This document shows, piece by piece, positions 12,705 to 25,300 of a stretch of 64,000 bases of DNA. A program made the position numbers and the translations under genes. The stretch lies in NCBI RefSeq assembly GCF_035083965.1, contig NC_089722.1, positions 25,669,081 to 25,733,080 on the forward strand, given 5' to 3'. Within the stretch, counting starts at the first letter, position 1; every line of letters begins with the position of its first letter. Source of the stretch: Branchiostoma lanceolatum (lineage: Eukaryota; Chordata; Leptocardii; Amphioxiformes; Branchiostomatidae). The notes beneath the pieces were generated by a model, which saw only the letters and a program-made list of their open reading frames with translations, made no database searches and was not told where the DNA came from.

Positions 12705-13723
12705 GAAGTAACAATCCTATGAGTGACACTCCTTTATTTGTACATAAACAAAAGCATTCTATTTCCTCCTAGACAGCACATAATGTTGCACACATTAAAC
12801 ATTGTATTGCCCGCGTACTCAAAGATGTAGAGGGCTTGTTTAGAAATCCGTTAATAGATATGTTGATCCTGCATTAACTGTACGTTGTGATTTGCTTATT
12901 TTACATGACTGTATTACATTAGATACCCATGTTGTCATCATGTTTGAGTCAGTTAGACTGATACCTTAAAGTTAGTTTGAAAATTGTTTGTTTGACTTCT
13001 GTTAGACTTGAATATTCCAGTTGTCATTTTTTAGTTTTGATTATCAAAACTTGATTTGCCTTTATAGTATTCATCATGACTGATTATGTAAATTAAGGTC
13101 ATAGTTCAGCTTATAGAGCATCCCTTCTGAAGTGATGAAAGTGCAATGTTAAATGTTGTTTGATAGTATTAGACATTTATGAGTGAAAAGAAGGTTATGT
13201 CATGGACTTGAGTAATTTATATCCTTCAAATCGGACCACTACAAATATTCCACAACCAAAATAGTTATTTGCTGTTGTTGACAATTGTGATGAATGTAAA
13301 GACACTTTATGGTGTTAAGCTTCTTTTGCTACAAGCACAAAACGATTGTCAAAAAGAATTAAGCAATAGAAAATATTGCACCACACCTTGGTGGTTTTTG
13401 GCAAATAAATCTTACTACTTTGAACACATATCATGTAGCAATATGTAGCAATATGATCTATATACAATATTTTGATTATACTACTGTTTAAATATGCATA
13501 TATTTTGGACATGCTAATTAGATGAAAAAAATATATGATTTCATCCATATTTCTCTGGTGTTTTACTAAATGTTTGTGTCTTTACTTTTGTCCAAGTAAA
13601 ATCATTATGTTCAAAAAACACCTACATGTTATACTAATGAATGTCCCCACACAAATTCACAGCTTCAGATTTATTCATAAATAGCTTCATTGCAAGTATG
13701 ATTGGTCACATAGCATCATCGTA
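12705..13723. other. Convergent 3' region of ODAD1 and MFSD6-like gene
   Basis: A/T-rich sequence without coding exons. ATTAAA at 12794-12799 is a plausible plus-strand polyadenylation signal 90 nt after the ODAD1 stop. On the minus strand AATAAA (13670-13675) lies about 50 nt beyond the MFSD6-like stop. A short ATATGTAGCA direct duplication is at about 13431-13455. Confidence 0.6.
13670..13675 (-). promoter_or_regulatory. Polyadenylation signal for the MFSD6-like gene
   Basis: TTTATT on the plus strand reads AATAAA on the minus strand, about 50 nt past the TGA stop at 13724-13726. Confidence 0.55.
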
Positions 13724-16700
13724 TCAAACTGTTGTCTCCCTGTTGTAATAAGGTACATTTTCATTTTCCATGGTGCATTCATAAAACTTCATAGTTCCTG
13801 TCTTGCTCTTTTCACCATCTTCTGCCCCTGGCTCCAGTTCCTCACTTTCCTGATCTTGTTGATGACCTGCAAATGAAGAACATCAAAACGATGTAAAGCT
13901 GTTACTACTACAGAAATGTCATGGTAATTGTGGACTAAAGTCAAAGTACTACTACAATATAGCAAGATACTTAAATAGTCAAATCTACATGGCAGCGAAT
14001 CTGTAGGACCAAAGTATCTGCGATCAGGCATATCATTGGTCGTATCATGTACTGTACCAAGGAGGTTTGAACCTCCATAGTCGCACAGTAGCGCGGTCAT
14101 TTCACGCATGATTAATCATCCAGCCCTGTGGTAATCCTCTCGCACCAGGCAGCCCCCGTTCTGACAGACACATGCATGTGTGGAGTGGAGTCAATAAAAA
14201 AACTCATTATTCTAGGCCTAGGCTGAAGACTTCTGATTCAGGCAATCGTTTTCGGAATGGGGATTCCTTCAACTCAAAACGGCTGCCAATCAGAAGAACG
14301 TAACGGTCTCCGCTTTTAACCTCTGCTTGGAGAGTCGATCATCTCCGCACCCTTGCCTTGAGGATAGTCACGACCAGCAGCTGCTGCAATGTGCTGGCGC
14401 TTTCCAAGGAGTTCCATTTCCAACGTTCTCCCTGCTGAGTTATTTTTCCGACACTTGAAAGTTAAAGATCTATGTAGTTCAAACTAAATTCTAGCCACAC
14501 CCTAGGTAACTTTGGAAATTAACTTTTCTTGTCTTTTTTAGGCTCTATTAAAGAGATTGGGAGGATTGTGTAAACTTTTGTCTGTTTTGATGTCCTGGCT
14601 TAGCTCTGGACAATGTTACCACATACCTTCATTTGCTTCAACTCCCAAGAAGCGATGAACAAACCAGTGGAGTATGCAAGTGACGAGGCAGATGACGGAG
14701 TACACACGGAACATGACCACTCCGCCATATGTATGGAAGAGGGCTCCACCAAGTAGGGCTCCCGACGCTCTCCCTATCAAAGAAGAGTATACTTGTACAC
14801 ATTATCAACATAACGCATTACACATGCCAAAAATAATTACTCAGGCAACTGGATAAGACTTTCAAAATCAAAATCTTATCCAGTTCCTTGAGTAATTATT
14901 TTTGGCGTATCTTATTACCTGGATGTCTAACCTTCATCAACGCATTACACATGCACACAAATAATTATCGAAATGCTTCCTTGTAGGCTGATCCTCACAT
15001 AATGCTCACGCCGACTTAATGGATTCTAACTTCTAAACTGGACAAAATCCCACACCTGACACCAACAGTATAGAAGTGAAGCATGGTCTTGTATCCATTT
15101 CTGCCTGGCCTATGTCAATTTCTCGTTTTAATGCTCATCCTTTACTTCAATGGCCATCAGAACACGGTAGCAACCGGAAAACAGGACGTTATCAGCAGGA
15201 CAAGAAAGCACAACAATATCATAACGCCGCTCGTCGTACTTCTCCGATCCTGCTTTATATGCTACTTTGACAGCAACACAATAAATTTGTTGTTATCAGT
15301 TTCTTTCCTCCCAATTAACAGACTTACCCACTCCGTAGTAGACAGCTCCTACGATGCCCTGCACCGTTGTCTCCATGCCCGGCGGAGCTATCAAACTCGC
15401 ATAAGTTATGGCAGCCGAGTACATGGCCCCAAACGTAATACCGTGCAGAGGTTCTATCATTAGCACCCACCATGGACTGGGTATCAGAGAGTACGACATG
15501 AAACGGATGAAATAACAAAAGAGAGCAAGCTGAAAGATGCGCTTGTGACTAATCGTATGGATGACCTTCCCTGAGAAAAAGAATATTGGAATTTCGGCCA
15601 CACAATTTGCCATCAAGGCAAGTCCCAATAGTAACTGACTGCCTCCTAAATCTTTCAAGTACCAGAATAGAAAGTTTACTATGGCACCGTATGATGCCCC
15701 AGTGACAAACATTACGACAAGGAAAAACAACTCCTTGGGTTTCTTTAACAGTTTCTGTAGGCTTTTTAGCATCTTCTGTGGCCTTTTTTGTTGCCACTTG
15801 TCAAAGCCACAAGTAACCGTTAGGAGTGTCACAGCAGCAAAACCGGCAAACATGTAAAAAGTGATGGAGTAGTCGGTCTTGTCTTGATTTTTCCCATCGC
15901 TGAATCGATCCATGGCAAAGCCGGCGATCACAGAGACAAGTCCCCAGCCAACAGCCCCCCACCACCGCTGTTTGCCATAGTCAGACGCCTTGTCGCCTAG
16001 TATGTGCATGGCGTGAGCATCTGCTTGCGAATTTGATGTGTTAAAGAAAGCTTGTGCTGGAACAAGGAGAATCAAGAGCATCCAAAAGGTCGTCGTCCCA
16101 ATATTTCTTTCTGTACTTTGTTTGGCATCACAACCCTGTCCTGTTGTATTGCAAGGGCACAAAAAACAGCTAGTGTTTGTGAGGCACCTTATCTGTAAGG
16201 TCATGTTGTCATCCCCATTCTCTATCTGTGGCGCAGTACAGTTACAAAGGTCTCGTTCTTGGTACAATAGCTCTGTGGAGGTAGAATTTCCACAGCGTGC
16301 TTCGCACAGAAAACAGTCTTTGCCGATCACTGGCTCTCCTGAACTCACAGGAGGCACAAACAATGTACAAAACATCAGACTATACGATAGCGAGAGGCAG
16401 AGTATCAGTATCTGCTTGTGCTTGTCGAACTTGTCCGATGCAGCGCCTAAGATGGGCTTGAGGAGAAACGTGAGGAAAGGCTGCGATCCGCTGATGATCC
16501 CAACTTGGTAGGACAGCACACCGAGCTGGCGGAGGTAGACGGACAGGTAGGGCAGGAGGCATGCAAAACCTGCAGCAGAATAAAATATATCAAAAGTAGT
16601 TATTTTGCCAAGAGACATCAATGTAGAAAATATCTCCATTCAGTGTGTGAAAGATACGTTTTCCCTCTCATTCCATATTGCTTTGGTGAAATCATTATGC

Positions 16701-17252
16701 GTCATTAACAGAGTTACTTCATGTTCTGGGACATACAAGATCTCTGCAAGTAGGTCAATGTGTTACACTGTATATATTTACAATTTCCCCCGACGATATA
16801 AACCATTGATCATGGCAGTGTAGAGACTGATATATATATTATAGGTCAGTAGGTGACCTTTGATACCATGTAGATATAGTGGAACGGAGACTTGTCCCTG
16901 ATTCTCGGGCGCCATCCCTCTGACGCAGAGGCCACAACAGAATGCACTTGATGGGTCGCAGGTACTAATTTCACAATTCTAGTCTTCGAGTCTTGAACAT
17001 TGTCTTACATAGCTGTTCCTAAATTCCAGCACCTTTTTCTTCAGCCAAGAAGCTACCTACATCAAGTTTATGACCAGACACGACACCTCTTAAGTTCTAG
17101 CGACGACGCACGGTGAGGTTAAGTGTTATCACCTGACAGTCACAGTTAGTTGAAGGTTGACGTCAATCAAGTTAACTATTGGGTTCAGAATCCTTACCGC
17201 CAAAAAAGGAGAAAAAGTAGATCTTCAACGCAATAAGCCTGCGGTCAGCCAT
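13724..17252 (-). CDS. MFSD6-like major facilitator superfamily protein
   Basis: Four exons on the minus strand join in phase: 17252-17198, 16569-15328, 14773-14627, 13866-13724; 528 aa. The short first exon (MADRRLIALKIYFFSFFGG) is required because the long open frame continuing upstream of 16569 crosses a CTGCAG acceptor. Visible parts: TM1-TM3 with ACLLPYLSVYLRQLG and the MFS-A-like AASDKFDKHK loop; a Cys- and Asn-rich extracytoplasmic loop with several N-x-S/T sites, about residues 100-190; then TM segments that include SYGAIVNFLFWYLKDLGGS and EPLHGITFGAMYSA; an acidic, probably cytosolic tail of about 50 residues. These blocks match the MFSD6 (macrophage MHC-I receptor 2) group from memory. 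The fit is good but the transported substrate of this group is not established. The divergent neighbour is the TLCD-type gene. Confidence 0.88.
14828..14938. mobile_element. Hairpin retroelement fragment with 16-bp target duplication (Penelope-like terminal family, copy 1)
   Basis: Arms 14826-14858 and 14874-14906 pair over about 33 bp (CCAAAAATAATTACTCA and its reverse). A 35-nt single-strand tail ending CTTCATC follows. The element is bracketed by the identical 16-mer AACGCATTACACATGC at 14812-14827 and 14939-14954. Arm and tail sequences recur at 54956-55027 and 56362-56477. It sits in the third intron of the MFSD6-like gene. Confidence 0.75.
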
Positions 17253-19306
17253 AGTTGACCCAAAGTGAAGATAAAGGTCAAATAGCCAGGAATCTTAAAT
17301 ATTAACAGGCCCATTCTATCAAAACAAGGGGGGGGCAATAAAAAAGCTATCATTGAAAAGTTTATAGCATTTAACATATCAAACGAGTGGCTGGGTCAGT
17401 AAGTAATAGATATCAGTAGTATTCTGATTTATTTTTCACCATACTTTCTTTGATTTCTCGCACGGTCAGACTGGATACGAGAGCGTCGACCTGGGGTTCC
17501 CTACGTAAAACGTGGTTTCTTCCAAAAGAAATGGGAGACCAACACATCGATCAGCTGGCGCCGTAACCTAAATACCTCTTCGACCATGTACATATTGGTT
17601 GACCGAGATACTGCGTCCTGTCTGTGGGGGTTATTCATGTACACGACATCTATCTTTATATTCTCTTCTCTTCACGTCGCTGATTTGTAACATGCATGGT
17701 CAACAGCAGCTGGTGTCTAACAGGTGTCTGGTGTCTTGCAGTTTCTGACAGGTTCGTTTGATGGCGCTTACAGTGCAAGACAGACGTATGTCACAAATGG
17801 TTTCAACACAACTTCGTTATGAATTTAGCATAATAGCTACCACACCGTTCTAACAACAGCTTCAATGTCGACATTTCAGAAATCAATCATTTCCCAATAT
17901 TCAATATGTAAATGTCCTGTAGTGTTATATTACTACAAACGCATGTGTCGAGGTGAATGAATAGGGTTGGGGTAGTGTTGAAAATGGTAAGCATCACTAC
18001 AATTAGTGTTTTCTCTACAATGTCTGCATTTTAAGTCATTCTCCTACGCAGATTCGACCCCATGTCCCAGAGCTCCGCTTAAGCGGTATGGCATGAAAAA
18101 ATGATGGATACACAACTGACCAATTAAAAACTACGATACAAATTATTTACCAATACAATCCATTTTCTCACCGTTCCCACAATGTCTCAAACAGACTAAG
18201 ATGGCTAGGAAAATCGATAATTTGAGCGTGAAGATGTCGGTGCAATTTTTTTGTTTAGTCTCTGAGGTTTGGTCAATAGTTTTTTCTTCAATATTTTCAT
18301 TTTTCAATATTTTCCCGTAATTTTTTTTTGGCTGAACTACTATTATGTTGCCTGTAAATTAATCCTCGTGCGTTTATATTCAATATTTCATTGACATTAC
18401 AGGCGTTTAGTCAAAAGGATCCCTCATGGATACACTCGGATGTCGAAATACCACTTGTGCTTATGCCACATGCTGCAAAAGTAACGGTATCACCCAATGA
18501 TATTGGCCTCAAAGTTTGATTGACGGGCGATGCCCCGCCTTCTCTTGCACGACCCAAGGTCATCCTTATAGACTCCACGCAGACTTCGGTCGGTGTCAGT
18601 TACCATGCATTGAACGGTTCATGGCAAAGTTAGGCTATTCCTTTACGGAAAATCAATGAAGGTGCATGTAGTACCGCACCATACAGTGATTGCTTTCTGA
18701 GCAGTGTCGAAAATGAGGTAAATAGCAGTATTTGCGTACATTATGTGCGTATGCAGGATTGCAGGTGTACGGTATGATTACATGTATTATGTAAACTGCT
18801 TTGCCTCCTTCACCTTCACGGAGACTGCTGTGGAGACTAAATTCTATCTTACGCAACAAAGCACCTTGGTCCTGTTACTGTAACTATTCCTTTAACACAA
18901 TAGGCTCCGATAGGAAGTCCATGCTCATGGCCTTTAACATAATGCATACATGTATATGGCAGGTGTATATGCACCTTGCCCCGTTATGCAACCGATCCCT
19001 CAAACCCAAAGAGCCCTTAACGCGGAGACTGCTCTGGAGACTATCTCAGAGATTATAAGTTACATTTAGTATAATGGTTGTGAACTCTGCACTGTTACAT
19101 AACCGATGACGTGAACGTCACCTTAGCCCTCCGAAAAGCCTGTTATCGAGGCTACCTTACATAACACAGGTGAACTTTGCCCTGTTACTCAACCAATCTC
19201 TGATCAGACCAGAATCAAATCTGCTTTGGGCGCGGACTGGAGCACCGTAGTATTGTAGACGGGCTTTTCTTCAAGACGGACCATCTTCCTTCGCCGAAAC
19301 TCAGGC
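17253..19306. other. Divergent intergenic region, MFSD6-like to TLCD-type gene
   Basis: No exon found. It should contain both promoters (first ATGs 17252 minus and 19307 plus). 18780-19200 holds loosely repeated phrases (GGAGACTGCT at about 18820 and 19024; a variant of CCTGTTAC-CAACCGAT at about 18980, 19088 and 19175), a decayed tandem array. No CpG island or convincing TATA box was seen. Confidence 0.55.
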
Positions 19307-22300
19307 ATGGAAAGCGGGATCGTGGGGCCTTCGGTGGCCGTCTTGTCCATGATGGTATTCGGCATGATCAGCAAGACGTTCGTGGTGTTTCCCACGCCGA
19401 AAAGTGTGCGCAACCCGTGGAAGTGGACAAACACTTTCGTCTCGCTCGTGCACAGCTCCCTGACGGGCCTGGGTGCTCTGCTGTGGTAAGTAAACAAAAC
19501 GCCCACGCCAAGGAAGAATATGCTTGTCATGAGATCTCTGCACAGATCTTCAGCTGTCTTGAAGTCGTCTTGAAGCATGTGATCTTTAGGCGGCTCTTGG
19601 AAGGGAAGATCTTGTGTCTGTCCCGTTGTTTCCGTCTTGAGGCGCAGCCACACCCCTGTGGTCTTGAGATACCGTTCGTCTCCTTCTAGTTGTACCCCGG
19701 CGCTCCTTAGTAGAACTCGTTCAAGTTCCCGCTTCTGGGCGCTGTACCATGTGCAATTCCTTTAACCACATTATTCAGATATATGATTAGATTGTACGGA
19801 ATTTATTTATTTTTCATAATACTCGGAAAGTGTGATACGCAAAAGATGGTATCTAGCAGCCCCGGTATCTAACATGCCCGGCGGGTGGACCTGTTATTGA
19901 CGGATTGTTTAGAATAACACCCGATGTCCCTACAATGAGGTCCTTGGCATTGGCTGATTCTGATAAACTATGCAATCCAAAAAAAAACGCATACACATAC
20001 ATGTACACACGCACACATACACATACACATACAACGCACATACGGACACACACACATACACACATACACACAAACAGATATAACTGTTGAAAATTCCCTG
20101 CCTTTTAAGAATTTTTTTCGCGAAACTTAATAGGATAAAGATGCTTTGCTTAGTAAGCAGCTTAGGGAATTAATGCTTTCACAAATCAACAACTAGAAAC
20201 AACATGTTTTTTTAATCAGAGATTCAATTTACCTTGGTAAATAGAAGCGTTTAATTTACTTTAAAGCTCACTTAGATTGTATCTGTATTGAAAACACACT
20301 GAAATACCCTGATTATGAAGATTCCTTCCATTCATGACAACTGTCTCCAGGTAACAATCCTCTCCCACTGATGCCATAATTAAGAGCATTGTCCAGAGGC
20401 CAAATGAATTTAATTTCTTGGTTTGCTTTATGCACACTCTCATTGGTTTTGACAGTGAGTCACCAAATTTCTAATACTGCTTTCCAATTTTCTCCCCAGT
20501 TTTTACCAGACACCAGAAATGACCAAAGATTTGATCATGCCTGTCACTATGCCCTCACATATACTGGTGTCAATCTCTACAGGTAGGTTGTTTTGGTCAA
20601 GATATTAATGCATATTAATATTGAGTTAATTTTTTGTTTAGAACAATCTGCTAGTAACATCATTGGTATGTAATTTTCAACCTTTTTGATATTCAATTTA
20701 TTCAACATAAGAAAACTACAGTCATGATGAAATGATTATTTTGTGCATGAAAAGCAAGCTGTATTAAATCTTGTGTTATTTTTTCCAGGTTATTTTATGT
20801 ATGATGCACTAGATTTGTTTGTGAGCAAGAAGGCAAAGTCTCACTGGGAACTTGTTCTTCACCACATAACGGTAAGTAACGTTATAGATACACAGGCCTT
20901 TACTACTTCGGGAAAAGAAGGGATTAGGAAAAAAAGAAGCTAATAAAAGAATCCAAAAAGGGTGATTCTGACATTTCTATGATGTTACTGAAGCAGTTGC
21001 AGAAATGCTTAAGACATCAAAACGTGAGAAAATGCTACCATATACATATTCTGTGTTGTTGGGCAAGTCATTGTTATCTAAAAGACAGTACAGAAAGTGA
21101 CTTAAGCATACTTCAAAGTGGGTGATGTCACTTAATGTGCCCTTTATAAACATGTGATAATGACTCAAAGTCTGGTATGTATGAAACCGAGGGAGGATTC
21201 AAAAGTTCTGGGCACAATTTGACATTTGAATACGAGGGGTGATCAATAAGTTCTTGGCCTCACCAAGAAATAAGTTGCAGAACTCAAATTACGGAGCATG
21301 ATTATGACTTCTTTTAGCAATATCCACCAAATTTCACATTTTTGTAGTCATTACTTTCCTGTCCACGTCCATTTAAAAATCAGTAGGTAAGAGGCGAGAA
21401 AAACAAAGTTGAACTGTGATCAGAGCTGAATTGGCATAATATCTTCGAAGACATTGTCAAATTGTTTAATGAACATTCCCTTTCCATTTCAACCAAAAAG
21501 AAGTGGGTATCTGACTTTCAGTGGAGCAAGTTGGCCTGCACACCTCAGGTCGCAGCTCAATTGTCCGTGTCTTTATCCTTCTACCTCACTTGACGTTACC
21601 GGGTGTCGCCTGCAAAGTAACGATCACAATGATTCTAATTTTGGCAGACATTCATAAAAGCCTTTGTACCTTAAAATTATTCCTTGATATTTGAGTTGTG
21701 CATCTTATTTCTGGGTGAGGCCGAGGACCTATTGATCACCCCTCATATGTTTGGGATATTTCGACTTAAGTACACAGATATTCAGATATTTCTTACAAGG
21801 GTTTTTCCGCAAATTAAACAATTTTTGGAAAAGTGCCATGGTGTTATGTTACTCTCTAAGCAGGCCTTTTTGTTGGGCTTTCTTTTCCTATTTTTGACAA
21901 AACAGAAAGCTTGACAAAAATGTCTAAAAAACATGCTAAAAACCAGCCTGAGCTGAACCTCTGCTTGGAAAGTAGTGCTCTGTTATCTGATTTGAACTGT
22001 TTTCAAGAGCTACTCAGTTGGACCTTCCATTAACAAACCCAAACACACCCGAAACAATACCTCCTTTTTCAATACAGCTCAGTGGTAAAACAAAGAAGAA
22101 TGTATACAGTAACATCCCAAATAGTGACTTGCTCTGTGACAAAACAAACAAGTCTTCATTTGAAAAGGTCAAGGCTGTTTTACTCCTTATGTAACAAACA
22201 TGATCCTATACTTAACTCAGAGACTTGCCATATCCAGACATACGAAAAAGTGGGAATGCCTACCAAATATGCCAAGCAGAACTAAACTATATCATTTGCT

Positions 22301-25300
22301 GAAAGTGGATTGAAACTGTATACCGGCATGTAAGCTGTAACAATAGATTTATTCAAACTCGCTTGTTTTGTATCACAGACTGTAACGTTACTTCCAATCT
22401 TAAGTTTTTTTCTGAAGGAAAGCTTAATATTTACTTTTTTTGTGTGGCAGGAGGAAGGCGTGCAATGAAATGGAAGAGTTTGTGTAAGAACATGAGTGGG
22501 AATGTGTAAAGGGGGGTTGGAAAGTTGCCCGACACATTGGCTCCTTTAGAAAGAGAGGGTGTGTCTGATTGGCTGCTTTCCAAGTGACGGGATTTAGTAC
22601 TCTAAGGTCGTAGCTGAGCTGTGGGTCAGACAACCTAATAAGGTCTCTGTGTCATGTGATTGGCATGTTGTTTGCAATTTTTCTTCCATTGATGCTGCCT
22701 TTATTTATCACAAACTGTAGTGTCAACTCAATGTCTGCTTTGCTGTTACAGAGTTTTGTTTAATTTGTTCCCTTTAAATCTACAAGCTGAATGAAATAAT
22801 GTCAACTCTTTTGCATCCGCCAAGATTTCATGCAAAATGTATCTCAAAAATGGTGTTATCGTAGTCCGTATATAACGCAAATTCCGTTGTCTGGGGCTGT
22901 GTAATGGCCCCTCCCGGCCAATTTTGGGCGGGCCACTAAAACATGATTCAGTCCGGCTAGTGTTATCGAGGATGTCTTGGACACCTGGATATCTAAAGGG
23001 TGTATACCTTGAGGATTACCGATCCTGTATTGTAGTAGATCTCCTTAAATTTCAATGTTTTAGGGTTGACGTTATATTTCTGAGATTTTTAGAAGACAAG
23101 AAATTCTTTGTAGAGGAAGAAAAAACAGTGCTTCTTTTGAATTTGAACCTGATGCTCCAAGTTGAAAATAATTACCAGTAGTTCACCATACAAGTTGAAA
23201 AGTTCACCGGATGTTGAGAACATTGTGTAATCTCCCCCTAGGCTGATAATTATCCCTCTAAATTGTAAGAAGAATTAGCAGCTTTTGTCAAAAATGCTAA
23301 ACCACATTTTTGTGAGTACACACCCCTTTTCAATCAAAGACAGGCAGCCCAGTCTTGTCAAGCTAATGTATTTTGACACTCGAGATATGCATCCGTTGTT
23401 ATCTCTTCTTTAATCTCTGCAAGGCTCAATACCTTCAAGTTGGGAAGGAGTGTCAAAACTTTTTCTCTATCAATTCTTTGTTTTGTAACTTCAGTTTTTG
23501 CTCACTGAAACATGGGGCTCAAGTGGATGTAACATTTAACAAGAGTCCGTAGGACACAATTCTCCGTGAAGTATTTATAGTTTGTACATTGTGGGTGTTA
23601 ATGTTTTGTTAATTTCCTTTGTAAGTGACCTGCTCAGTTGTAAGAAAGATAGATTAAATGGATCTTGATGTAAGGTGTGAAATCACAATTACTATCCTGG
23701 TTTATTTTGTTGTATTTGGCGATTAACTGTTTAGGGATGGGCCATTATACTGGATAATTGTTAATGATGGCCCCAGACTTAAATGGTTTGGTCCATTTTA
23801 TGTCATTTTTATCATGAAGCACTATTTCTCGATTAGAACCGCCAGTCCTATATCATCTTGAGACCTAACATTTCACGAAGGTCAAAGGTCACCGGATCTC
23901 GCAATTCGGTGGACCGCCCGGAAGTGACACTAGGCTCGGCCGGCGGCCACTTTTCTGACATACATATCTCAACAATCTTTCATCCCCTGCGTTAACTTTT
24001 TTACATTGTCACAGCTTCCGTACTACAAACTGCAAGTGTGGTAATTTTGAAGGTCCATAGATATCCCATTTTCACACTGTGCGTAAAAGTGCACCGTCCG
24101 TCGCGTGCGAACATACTAGTGTGCGAGCTGCGAGTGGACACGGCATACTTAAGACACAGACAGGAGGTCACTCTGCACGTGTTCGCAGCCAAAACTCACA
24201 ATTCTTGTTGCCGCATTGGTATGTAACTTTGTATATCGCTTGCTAGGTTGCGTGTGGTGATGCACGTTGTCTATTTTACAATGTAACAGTGACTATACGA
24301 TCATAGCAAGTAGGAAAGATATGTACCCCGTATCTGCCTGAAGTATTCTACTCAGGCGTAACGGATTATAGCATGGTGTCTATGGCAGGGCAGCGGCACT
24401 ACCATTAATCATAGGGGTGCAATTACGATATTGCATTGACGATAAAAGTAGTTACGGTGTAACAAATACATCGTGCATCACCACGCCCAACCAGGCAAAC
24501 GTTATGCCAAGTTACACACCAGTGCGACAACGGGATCGTGAGTTATAGCTGCGAACACGGAAACAAAAGCATTTCCAATACTCCCAGAAGGAGGTCACAC
24601 CTCCTTCCCGGAGTAATAAGACTACCACATGAATAAAACGGGTGGGGTGGGGGTGGTGATTATCAATGCTTTCTCAGGAATGTCTTGAACACCAGGATAT
24701 GCATACCTAGGGGATTACAGATGTTGCATTTTGATAAAGTAATCTCTTTAAGTTCACCATTTTTACTATCTTGGCATGGCAGTCACATGATACCAGGGGA
24801 AGTTGGTGTTAAATCATGCAATACATCATTTTAGAGGAAGGTCTGTTTTATGCTGTGAAATATCTTCAGAACTCCCGACCCCAGCCAAATGCTGACTCAA
24901 TGATGTATGAATGCCAAGCCAAAGGCCACACCCCTTTTTGAGGCAGCAGCCCAGTCTTGTCAGGCTAATATATGTGGCAACAGGAGGGAGTAGGAGTTGT
25001 TATGTCTTTTATGTGAGGTTAGATACCTCCAGAATGGGAGGGTCTTTCACTCATACACTTTTCTTGACCAGTTCTTTGTTCTAAAACAACTTTGGCTTCA
25101 CTGAAACACTGGTCTGAGTGGATATGTAACAGATCAATTCTCATGTTGGTTCTGTTGGATACTGCTCAAGAGACTGCTCAAAAACACCTGGATATCTTAG
25201 TGTGACATTCTTTGGGGATTACCAAGGAGGTTAAAATAGGAACCTCCTTGGGATTACTGATGTTGCATTAGTTGACCCCTTTAAATTCATTCTTTTTTAC

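Noticed and set aside
15083-16511. Plus-strand open frames opposite the MFSD6-like gene
   Set aside because: They are antisense shadows of the long coding exon.
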